Assembly (NCBI GenBank): GCA_963823525.1
Contig: CAWGLW010000005.1
Location: forward strand, 124,001 to 188,000
From: CAWGLW01 sp963823525
GTDB taxonomy: Bacteria > Pseudomonadota > Gammaproteobacteria > Steroidobacterales > Steroidobacteraceae
Direction: 5' to 3'
Length of the DNA: 64,000 bases
The notes under the pieces were generated by a model, which was given only the letters and a program-made list of their open reading frames with translations, was not told the origin of the DNA and did no database searches. This document shows positions 17,162 through 24,031 of the stretch, in pieces. Within the stretch, counting starts at the first letter, position 1. Every line of letters starts with the position of its first letter. A program made the translations under genes and the position numbers.

Positions 17162-18412
17162 CTAGTTAATCGTCTTGCTGGCCACGTTCGACAGGCTGCT
17201 TTCGACGTTACTTTCGTTGTAGGCCTTCACGGCAAAGTACCAGGTCGCCGGTGCGAGGTTTTCGACGACTGCCGTGCTCACGCCCGGGTTCGGTATGTCG
17301 AGTACGGTATCGAGGTTGGCCGCCTTCGTGCCATATTGAATCCGGTACCCCTTCAAGTCCGTCAGCGGGGAGCCGTCCTCGTTCTGCGTCGGTGGCGTCC
17401 AGCTCAGCGTGGCGGATCCCGACTGTACATCCTGCACTGCAATCGAGAACGCCGGCAGGCTGGCGCTGAGTTCGCCATCGGAGACACTGATGCGGATGTT
17501 CGAGTACGTGCCGGTGTCTGATGACGATGGTGTACCGTCCAACAGGCCGGTGCGGGTGTTGAATCGGGCCCAGGCAGGCTGGTTGATCACGCTGAACGAC
17601 AGGGCCTGACCGTCCGGGTCCGATGCCGAAGGCAGGAAGCGGTAGGATTGCCCCGCAGCCACCGCCTCCGCGGGTGTCCCGGAAATGCGCGGCGGTTTGT
17701 TTTGAGGCGCAGGCGCCGTTCCACCGGTAACCTCGATATCGAACGATGGTAACGAGGCTTCTGCAACCCCGTCAGACACCGATATGACAACGTTACCGAA
17801 CACGCCGATGTCCTCCGGGGCCGGTGTGCCCGCGAGTCGGCCGCTGATCCGATCGAACTCCGCCCAGGGCGGAAGGTTCGCAACCGAGTAGAGAAGTGCC
17901 TGGCTGTCGGGATCGGAGGCGCTGGGTATGAATTCGTAAAAGTTCCCAGCCACGACGGTCGATTCCGGTTTCCCGGAAATGCTCGGAGGAACGTTGGCGG
18001 CGCTGGCAGGGTCGGTTCCCTGAACCGAAAGATCGAATGCCGGAAGTGCCGAGCTCTCTGTGCCGTCCGTGACGGAAATTTCGATTCCGACGTACTGCGA
18101 TTTCGAGTTCGTCTGCGGGGTCCCGGCGAACCGGCCGGTCGTCGGGCTGAACGTAGCCCACTCGGGACGATTTTCAATATGAAAGGTCAGCGTGTCGCCG
18201 TCGCTGTCGGCCGCTTCGGGCAGAAACTCGTACTCGACACCGACGACGGCCAGCGGTGTCGGATTGCCCGTAATCTGCGGCTTGGTGTTCGACACCGCAG
18301 TGGATTGAAGGCCTGTTGATTGCCCGCTGCCGCCGGACCCGCTGCCACAGGCGACAAGCAGTCCACAGGCCAATGGAAGCGCCAACCGAAAACTGAAAGC
18401 GACGGAAATCAT
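17162..18412 (-). CDS. Lipoprotein with 3 Ig/cadherin-like repeats and fibronectin-III domain
   Basis: This 416-residue protein has a lipoprotein signal ending in LACGLLVAC (Cys at ~22), then a Gly/Ser linker. Three ~95-residue repeats follow, each opening with a core like NxPPxISGxP and containing SDPDGQALxFSV, WAxFxxxTGxLxGTP and ISVSDG; these resemble the putative-Ig/cadherin-like (He_PIG) family. The C-terminus is a fibronectin-III domain: SATLSWTPPTQNEDGSPL, GYRIQYG, PATWYFAVKAYNESNVES. It is probably anchored to the outer membrane as an adhesin or matrix protein. It is the last gene of the four-paralog array, 113 bases after the next paralog, and the only one without a riboswitch; co-transcription is likely. 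Confidence 0.85.
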   Translation of the reverse strand: MISVAFSFRLALPLACGLLVACGSGSGGSGQSTGLQSTAVSNTKPQITGNPTPLAVVGVEYEFLPEAADSDGDTLTFHIENRPEWATFSPTTGRFAGTPQTNSKSQYVGIEISVTDGTESSALPAFDLSVQGTDPASAANVPPSISGKPESTVVAGNFYEFIPSASDPDSQALLYSVANLPPWAEFDRISGRLAGTPAPEDIGVFGNVVISVSDGVAEASLPSFDIEVTGGTAPAPQNKPPRISGTPAEAVAAGQSYRFLPSASDPDGQALSFSVINQPAWARFNTRTGLLDGTPSSSDTGTYSNIRISVSDGELSASLPAFSIAVQDVQSGSATLSWTPPTQNEDGSPLTDLKGYRIQYGTKAANLDTVLDIPNPGVSTAVVENLAPATWYFAVKAYNESNVESSLSNVASKTIN

Positions 18413-18525
18413 CGCCGATTCGCTCCACGCTGCCTTGCGACACACATCGGAATCGCATACAGGTGCCCGATCTTACTGACCTGCCGACCGTTCGCAAACC
18501 TGCTTGGGGGCATCTTTTACTACCG

Positions 18526-21435
18526 TCAGTTAATCGCTTTGCTGGCGACGTTGGACAAGGCGCTTTCGACGTTGCTGTCGTTGTAGGCCTTCACGGCGAA
18601 GTACCAGGTGGCCGGTGAAAGATTTTCAACGACCGCGCTGCTGATGCCCGGGTTCGGTATCTCGAGCGAGCTATCAAGGTTCGCTGCGCTCTTGCCATAT
18701 TGAATCCTGTAACCTTTCAAGTCCGTCAGCGGAGATCCGTCCTCGTTCTGCGTTGGCGGCGTCCAGCTCAGCGTCGCGGAGCCCAGTTGCACGTCCTGGA
18801 CGGATATCGAGAACGCCGGCAGGGTGGCGCTCAGCTGACCGTCGGAGACACTGATGCGGATGTTCGAGTACGTGCCGGTGTCGGATGCCGAGGGCGTGCC
18901 GTTCAGCCGTCCGGTGCCGGTGTTGAAGCTGGCCCAGGCGGGCTTGCCACTGATGGAGAAGCTCAGCGAGTCACCGTCGGGGTCGGAGGCGTTGGGCGTG
19001 AAGCTGTAGGCCTCATTGGCGGTCACCGATCCGGCTGGCGAGCCGCTGATCGTCGGGGCCTGGTTGGCGGCCGTGACATTGATCGAGAACGCCGGCAGGG
19101 TGGCGCTCAGCTGACCGTCGGAGACACTGATGCGGATGTTCGAGTACGTGCCGGTGTCGGACGCCGAGGGCGTGCCGTTGAGCCGTCCGGTGCCGGTGTT
19201 GAAGCTGGCCCAGGCGGGCTTGCCACTGATGGAGAAGCTCAGCGAGTCACCGTCGGGGTCGGAGCCGTTGGGCGTGAAGCTGTAGGCCTCATTGGCGGTC
19301 ACCGATCCGGCCGGCGAGCCGCTGATCGTCGGGGCCCGGTTGGCCGCCGTGACATTGATCGAGAACGCCGGCAGGGTGGCGCTCAGCTGACCGTCGGAGA
19401 CACTGATGCGGATGTTCGAGTACGTGCCGGTGTCCGATGCCGAGGGTGTGCCGTTGAGCCGTCCGGTGCCGGTGTTGAAACTGGCCCAGGCGGGCTTGCC
19501 ACTGATGGAGAAAGTCAGCGAGTCACCGTCGGGGTCGGAGCCGTTGGGCGTGAAGCTGTAGGCCTCATTGGCGGTCACCGATCCGGCCGGCGAGCCGCTG
19601 ATCGTCGGGGCCCGGTTGGCCGCCGTGACATTGATCGAGAACGCCGGCAGGGTGGCGCTCAGCTGACCGTCGGAGACACTGATGCGGATGTTCGAGTACG
19701 TGCCGGTGTCCGATGCCGAGGGTGTGCCGTTGAGCCGTCCGGTGCCGGTGTTGAAACTGGCCCAGGCGGGCTTGCCACTGATGGAGAAAGTCAGCGAGTC
19801 ACCGTCGGGGTCGGAGCCGTTGGGCGTGAAGCTGTAGGCCTCATTGGCGGTCACCGATCCGGCCGGCGAGCCGCTGATCGTCGGGGCCCGGTTGGCCGCC
19901 GTGACGTTGATCGAGAACGCCGGCAGGGTGGCGCTCAGCTGACCGTCGGAGACGGTGATGCGGATGTTGGAGTAGGTGCCGGTGTCGGGCGAGGTCGGCG
20001 TGCCCGTGAGCCGGCCGCTCGCGCCATTGAATGTCGCCCACGAGGGCTTGCCACTGATGGAGAAGCTCAGCGCGTCACCGTCGGGGTCGGAGGCCGACGG
20101 CAGGAAGTTGTAAGCCTCGTTGGCGGTCACCGAGGCGACCGGCGAGCCGCTGATCGTCGGGGCCCGGTTCGGGGCCGTGACCTGTACCGTGAATGGGGCC
20201 AGCGACGATTGCTGTGCGCCGTCCGTCACGGCAATCACGATGTTTGAATAGGTGCCCACATCTGCGGAAGTCGGCGTACCGCTTATGAGCCCCGTGTTCA
20301 AATTGAAGCTTGCCCAACCGGGCTTGTTTGAAACTGAAAACGAAAGTGAATCACCGTCGGCATCCGAAGCGGAAGGGAGGAACTGGTAGGGTTGCCCCGC
20401 TTCGACGGTTGACGCAGGTGTCCCGCTGATCCGTGGTGGATTGTTCTGTGGGATGACGGTGATCGTGAAGGTGAGCGTGGCATCGGCCGCCCCGTCCGAA
20501 ACAGAGATCGTCACGGCTTCATAGGTACCGACGTGCTGGGCCGAAGGCGTGCCACTGAGGCGTCCGTTCTTCGGGCTGAAAGTTGCCCAGTTCGGACGAT
20601 TGGTGATTGAGAAAGTCAGCGCCTGGCCGTCCGGGTCCGAGGCATCCGGAAGGAACATATACTGCTGGCCAACAGCGACTGCCTCGGCGGGCGAGCCGGA
20701 AATACTGGGCGGTCGATTCGAAGCGGTCGGTGCCGTACCGGCGGTGACTTCGATGCTGAAGGCAGGCAGGGAAGATTCGTCCAGGCCGTCGGAGACGGTT
20801 ATGAGAATGTTTTCGAACAGTCCGATGTCATCCGATGTGGGCGTGCCCCAGAGACGGCCGGTCACCTCGTCGAACTGCGCCCAGCCGGGTGAGTTGTCGA
20901 TGCGATACGTCAGTGTCTGTCCATCCGGATCGGAGCCTTCCGGGAGGAATTCATAGGAGTTTCCCGCGACGATGCTGGCCTCGGGCGTGCCGGAAATGAC
21001 CGGCGGACTGTTGGCCTGCGCGGGTGCCTCCGTACCGCTTATCGAGAGGTCGAACGGTGCAAGCTCGGAAGTGTCTCTGCCATCGGTGACCGAGATGACG
21101 ATCCCGAGATAGATCGGCTCGGCGGTTGGCGACGGTGTTCCGGCCAGCTTCCCGTTGAGCGGGCTGAAAGTGGCCCAGTCGGGTCGATTCTCGATGTGGA
21201 AAGTCAGGGTGTCGCCGTCGGCGTCACTGGCCTCCGGGACGAATTCGTATGCGATGCCGGCCTGCGCTTCGAGAACGGGAGTGCCGGAGATCACGGGCTT
21301 CGTGTTGAGCGCCCCCGCCGCCGACTCTGGCTCGCTGGCCAGCGAACCTGTTCCTTTAGAGCTGCTTCCGCACGCAGTCATGATGGCGCAGGTGGCCAAG
21401 ACCGCAATCCGCCTGGAAATCTCTGCGACACTCAT
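18526..21435 (-). CDS. Lipoprotein with 9 Ig/cadherin-like repeats and fibronectin-III domain
   Basis: The 969-residue protein starts at ATG 21435, preceded by a GAGGAAGG-type site; an in-frame ATG at 21480 is less likely. The signal ends in CAIMTAC (lipobox), followed by GSSSKGTGS. Nine repeats follow. The last five are nearly identical 92-residue units (NRAPTISGSPAGSVTANEAY, FTPNGSDPDGDSL, GTGRLNGTPSASDTGTYSNI) repeated at 276 bases in DNA. The C-terminal fibronectin-III domain matches that of the neighbour closely. The DPDGD stretches suggest calcium binding between repeats. A c-di-GMP-I riboswitch precedes it by about 95 bases. A role in adhesion or matrix is inferred. Confidence 0.87.
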   Translation of the reverse strand: MSVAEISRRIAVLATCAIMTACGSSSKGTGSLASEPESAAGALNTKPVISGTPVLEAQAGIAYEFVPEASDADGDTLTFHIENRPDWATFSPLNGKLAGTPSPTAEPIYLGIVISVTDGRDTSELAPFDLSISGTEAPAQANSPPVISGTPEASIVAGNSYEFLPEGSDPDGQTLTYRIDNSPGWAQFDEVTGRLWGTPTSDDIGLFENILITVSDGLDESSLPAFSIEVTAGTAPTASNRPPSISGSPAEAVAVGQQYMFLPDASDPDGQALTFSITNRPNWATFSPKNGRLSGTPSAQHVGTYEAVTISVSDGAADATLTFTITVIPQNNPPRISGTPASTVEAGQPYQFLPSASDADGDSLSFSVSNKPGWASFNLNTGLISGTPTSADVGTYSNIVIAVTDGAQQSSLAPFTVQVTAPNRAPTISGSPVASVTANEAYNFLPSASDPDGDALSFSISGKPSWATFNGASGRLTGTPTSPDTGTYSNIRITVSDGQLSATLPAFSINVTAANRAPTISGSPAGSVTANEAYSFTPNGSDPDGDSLTFSISGKPAWASFNTGTGRLNGTPSASDTGTYSNIRISVSDGQLSATLPAFSINVTAANRAPTISGSPAGSVTANEAYSFTPNGSDPDGDSLTFSISGKPAWASFNTGTGRLNGTPSASDTGTYSNIRISVSDGQLSATLPAFSINVTAANRAPTISGSPAGSVTANEAYSFTPNGSDPDGDSLSFSISGKPAWASFNTGTGRLNGTPSASDTGTYSNIRISVSDGQLSATLPAFSINVTAANQAPTISGSPAGSVTANEAYSFTPNASDPDGDSLSFSISGKPAWASFNTGTGRLNGTPSASDTGTYSNIRISVSDGQLSATLPAFSISVQDVQLGSATLSWTPPTQNEDGSPLTDLKGYRIQYGKSAANLDSSLEIPNPGISSAVVENLSPATWYFAVKAYNDSNVESALSNVASKAIN
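18795..20170 (-). repeat. Tandem 276-base repeat, five units, inside Ig-repeat lipoprotein gene
   Basis: The same landmark (gtgacattgatcgagaac) recurs at about 19074, 19350 and 19626, a period of 276 bases or 92 codons. The middle three units are almost identical in DNA, whereas the outer ones have diverged. This points to recent duplication or gene conversion, and the copy number may vary between strains. Confidence 0.9.
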
Positions 21436-21527
21436 TATCGATTCCACCTTCCTCGCCCCGGCCAGGAGAGGGAATCGCATGGGAAGCAGAGATTATCGGC
21501 CGCCGGTTGATGTGCCTGCGACGGTGG

Positions 21528-21612
21528 GCTCTGGCAACCCCGCTATCCAGGACTCTCGTCCCTCGGACCGGAGGCTTTGCGTCCCTGCCTTTCAGCAGGT
21601 TTGCCTTTGTCA
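21528..21612 (-). ncRNA. Cyclic-di-GMP-I (GEMM-I) riboswitch
   Basis: The minus-strand RNA carries the class I core in order: GGCAAACC (21605-21598), a short hairpin with a GAAA-type loop, GGGACGCAAAGCCTCCGG, a variable hairpin, then GGATAGCGGGGTTGCC ending near 21533. The nucleotides that contact the ligand in the Vc2 aptamer (G20, A47, C92) are present by my alignment; G at position 20 argues for c-di-GMP rather than cGAMP. It lies in the leader of the nine-repeat lipoprotein gene. I see no terminator stem with a T-run between it and the start codon, so the expression platform is unclear. Confidence 0.88.
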
Positions 21613-21737
21613 AGAACTGTTCAGGCGGAATTATGCTCGAAGTTGTGGCGACCTCAACATAACTGCCATTTCGCTTTCATGGACTGTGACGAGATCGGAA
21701 ATATCTTCCGGAAAGCCCGCGGCCCGGTGTGGCAACA

Positions 21738-23831
21738 CTACTGGATTGTTTTCACGGCCTCGTTTGAGTCGTCACTTTCCGCGCCTTTGTCCGTTGTCGC
21801 TCTAACGGCGAAGTACCAGGTGGTCGGCGCCAGGTTTTCGATGACGGCGGATGTGATTCCGGGGTTCGAAATAGTCAATCGATCGGTGTACTGACCCGAG
21901 GCCTGTCCGTAGCTGATGATGTATCCGTTGAGGCCCAGCAGTGGGGTTCCGTCGGTGTTGGTCGTCGGTGGTGTCCACGACAGCGTTACTGCGCCAGAGC
22001 CTATCTGGGTTACGTCGATCGAAAAAGCCGCCAGACTCGCCTCGGCCTTGCCGTCGCTGACCGAAATGACGACGTCCCAGAAGGTGCCCGCATCGGCGTC
22101 GCCGGGCGTGCCACTGAGCTGCCCGGTGCGCGAATCGAAGCTGGCCCAGGCTGGCTTGTTGCTGACGCTGAACGTCAAAGTGTCGTTGTCGGCATCGGCT
22201 GCGGACGGTGTGAAAGCGTAGCTCTGTCCCGCCTGGACCGTTGTCGGCGGCGTGCCTGAAATGGTCGGCGCACGATTTGGCGTACCCTGGACCTCGATCG
22301 AAAACGGCGCGAGCTCAGCCGTGGACTCTGCGTCGCTGACGCTGATCCGGATGTTGGTGTAGGTGCCGGCATCGTTCTCGGCTGGCGTGCCGCGGAGCCG
22401 ACCAGTGCCTGAGTTGAAGCTGGCCCAGGCTGGCTTGTTGCTGACGCTGAACGTCAAAGTGTCGTTGTCGGCATCGGCTGCGGACGGTGTGAAAGCATAG
22501 CTCTGTCCCGCCTGGACCGTTGTCGGCGGCGTCCCTGAAATGGTTGGCGCACGATTTGGCGTGCCCTGTACCTCGATTGAAAATGGTGCGAGGTCGACGG
22601 TGGTCTCAGCGTCGCTGACGCTGATCCGGATGTTGGTGTAGGTGCCCGCATCGGTCTCGGCCGGCGTGCCGCTGATCCGGCCGCTTGCAAAGCTGAATGA
22701 GGCCCAGGCCGGCTGATTGCTGATCTTGAAGTTCAGCGTGTCGCCGTCGGCGTCGGCTGCGGACGGCGTGAAAGCGTAGCTCTGTCCCGCCTGGACCGTT
22801 GTCGGCGGCGTCCCTGAAATGGTCGGCGCACGATTTGGCGTGCCCTGGACCTCGATCGAAAACGGCGCGAGCTCAGCCGTGAACTCTGCGTCGCTGACGC
22901 TGATCTGGATGTTGGTGTACATGCCGGCATCGGCGTCCCTGGGTGAGCCACTGAGCGTACCAGTGCTGGCATTGAAGCTGGCCCATGAGGGCCGGTTGCG
23001 GACGGTGAAAGCCAAGGTGTCGTTGTCGGGATCGGTTGCGACCGGCGTAAACGCATAGGTTTGCCCGGTCTGTACCGAGGTCGGCGGTGTGCCCGAAAGG
23101 GTCGGCGCACGATTCGGTGTGCCCTGGACCTCGATCGAAAACGGCGCGAGTTCGACGATCGCGGTTCCATCGCTGACACTGATCCGGATGTCGGCGTAAG
23201 CGCCGGCGTCAGTTTCTTTCGGCGTGCCGGCGAGCCGGCCACTCGCAAAGCTGAATGAGGCCCAGCTCGGTTGATGGCTGATTGAGAAGGTCAGTGTGTC
23301 ACCCTCGGCATCGGATGCCACGGGCGTGAAAACATAGGTTTGCCCGGCCTGAATCGAGGTCGGCGGCTCACCATGTATCTCCGGCGGGGTGTTGGGTTGC
23401 TTTGGCGCAATGCCGACGTCGGCAGCTTGCAGGTCGACAGTAATATCAAATGACGGAAGCTGGGCGTAGTCGGTACCGTCGCTCACGTAGATTCGAATCC
23501 GCCGATACAGACCCACGTCGCTGGCGGCGGGTGTTCCCGTAAGCTCGCCCGTACTGGAGTTAAAGGCCGCCCAGCCGGGCATGGATCGGATGTGGAACTT
23601 CAGCGAGTCGCCGTCGCGGTCGCCCGCGGTCGGCTTGAAGTAGTATGGCGAACCGGCGGAGACACTGGCAGGCGGAGTGCCTAAGATGGACGGCGCGGAG
23701 TTTGCCGTTTGGTCGCCAGAGCGGTTCTTATAGCGGTGTGGACCCGCATCGGCCGTGCTCATGAAGGTCAGCGCGACAGTCACAAAAACAGCCCAGCTCA
23801 AGCCGGATCGAAGCGAATTTCGAATATGCAT
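21738..23831 (-). CDS. Secreted protein with 6 Ig/cadherin-like repeats and fibronectin-III domain
   Basis: This 697-residue protein starts at ATG 23831 with a Sec signal peptide (LSWAVFVTVALTFMSTADA, cleavage before GPHRYK). There is no lipobox, unlike the two downstream paralogs. Six repeats follow, of which units 3 to 6 share the period of 93 residues (NRAPTISGTPPTTVQAGQSY, FTPSAADADNDTLTF, GTYTNIRISVSDAE). The C-terminal fibronectin-III domain reads VTLSWTPPTTNTDGTPLLGL and TTWYFAVRATTDKGAESDDS. A c-di-GMP-I riboswitch ends only about 15 bases before the start codon. It is likely released to the periplasm or surface; adhesion or matrix function is inferred. Confidence 0.87.
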   Translation of the reverse strand: MHIRNSLRSGLSWAVFVTVALTFMSTADAGPHRYKNRSGDQTANSAPSILGTPPASVSAGSPYYFKPTAGDRDGDSLKFHIRSMPGWAAFNSSTGELTGTPAASDVGLYRRIRIYVSDGTDYAQLPSFDITVDLQAADVGIAPKQPNTPPEIHGEPPTSIQAGQTYVFTPVASDAEGDTLTFSISHQPSWASFSFASGRLAGTPKETDAGAYADIRISVSDGTAIVELAPFSIEVQGTPNRAPTLSGTPPTSVQTGQTYAFTPVATDPDNDTLAFTVRNRPSWASFNASTGTLSGSPRDADAGMYTNIQISVSDAEFTAELAPFSIEVQGTPNRAPTISGTPPTTVQAGQSYAFTPSAADADGDTLNFKISNQPAWASFSFASGRISGTPAETDAGTYTNIRISVSDAETTVDLAPFSIEVQGTPNRAPTISGTPPTTVQAGQSYAFTPSAADADNDTLTFSVSNKPAWASFNSGTGRLRGTPAENDAGTYTNIRISVSDAESTAELAPFSIEVQGTPNRAPTISGTPPTTVQAGQSYAFTPSAADADNDTLTFSVSNKPAWASFDSRTGQLSGTPGDADAGTFWDVVISVSDGKAEASLAAFSIDVTQIGSGAVTLSWTPPTTNTDGTPLLGLNGYIISYGQASGQYTDRLTISNPGITSAVIENLAPTTWYFAVRATTDKGAESDDSNEAVKTIQ
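22003..23118 (-). repeat. Tandem 279-base repeat, four units, inside Ig-repeat gene
   Basis: Units open with the same ggcacgccaaatcgtgcg-type junction (minus strand) at spacing of 279 bases or 93 codons, for example around 22275, 22554 and 22833. Adjacent units are more alike to one another than to repeats in the neighbouring paralogs, which suggests within-gene homogenisation. Confidence 0.85.
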
Positions 23832-23844
23832 AACGAGGCACTCT

Positions 23845-23916
23845 CTCGGTAGCCCCGCTATCCGCACGCGGACCGGAGGCTTTGCGTCCCTGCCTTGCGA
23901 CAGGTTTGCCGTTGTT
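23845..23916 (-). ncRNA. Cyclic-di-GMP-I (GEMM-I) riboswitch, abutting the start codon
   Basis: In order on the minus strand are GGCAAACC (23910-23903), hairpin, GGGACGCAAAGCCTCCGG, variable hairpin and GGATAGCGGGGCTACC ending at 23848. Predicted ligand contacts G20, A47 and C92 are kept. The 3' strand of the P1 stem ends about 17 bases from the ATG at 23831, and the only purine-rich site (CGAGAGAGTG) directly follows it. This favours control of translation initiation rather than termination. Confidence 0.88.
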
Positions 23917-24000
23917 GACGTCGAACACGATTCTGCGTCGAAATGGTGTGCGGCGCCTACAGTGGGCAAGGGTTAAATGTAAAGACTGTGACCTGATTCT

Positions 24001-24025
24001 CGGCGCCATGACCGGCGCCGTTTTT
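24001..24025 (+). terminator. Intrinsic terminator-like hairpin (plus-strand T-tract)
   Basis: A perfect 7-bp stem CGGCGCC/GGCGCCG with a 6-base loop is followed by TTTTT on the plus strand. It sits 7 bases past the stop of the minus-strand gene at 24032. On the minus strand it is preceded by A5 and lacks a U-run, so as an intrinsic terminator it would act on plus-strand (antisense) transcripts. Confidence 0.55.
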
Positions 24026-24031
24026 CACGGT

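Noticed and set aside
18413..18525. Riboswitch upstream of the three-repeat lipoprotein gene
   Set aside because: A GCAAACC-like string occurs but on the wrong strand, and the GGACGCAAAGCC and GGATAGC cores are absent.
18413..18540. sigma54 promoter (GGGCACCTGTATGC) before the three-repeat gene
   Set aside because: The CAC block and spacing do not fit GG-N10-GC together; one or the other is off by a base.
18700..20247. Long plus-strand open frame (515 codons) opposite the Ig-repeat gene
   Set aside because: It mirrors the 276-base repeats of the minus-strand gene, is Arg/Gly/Val-rich with no signal or family motif, and arises from high GC content.
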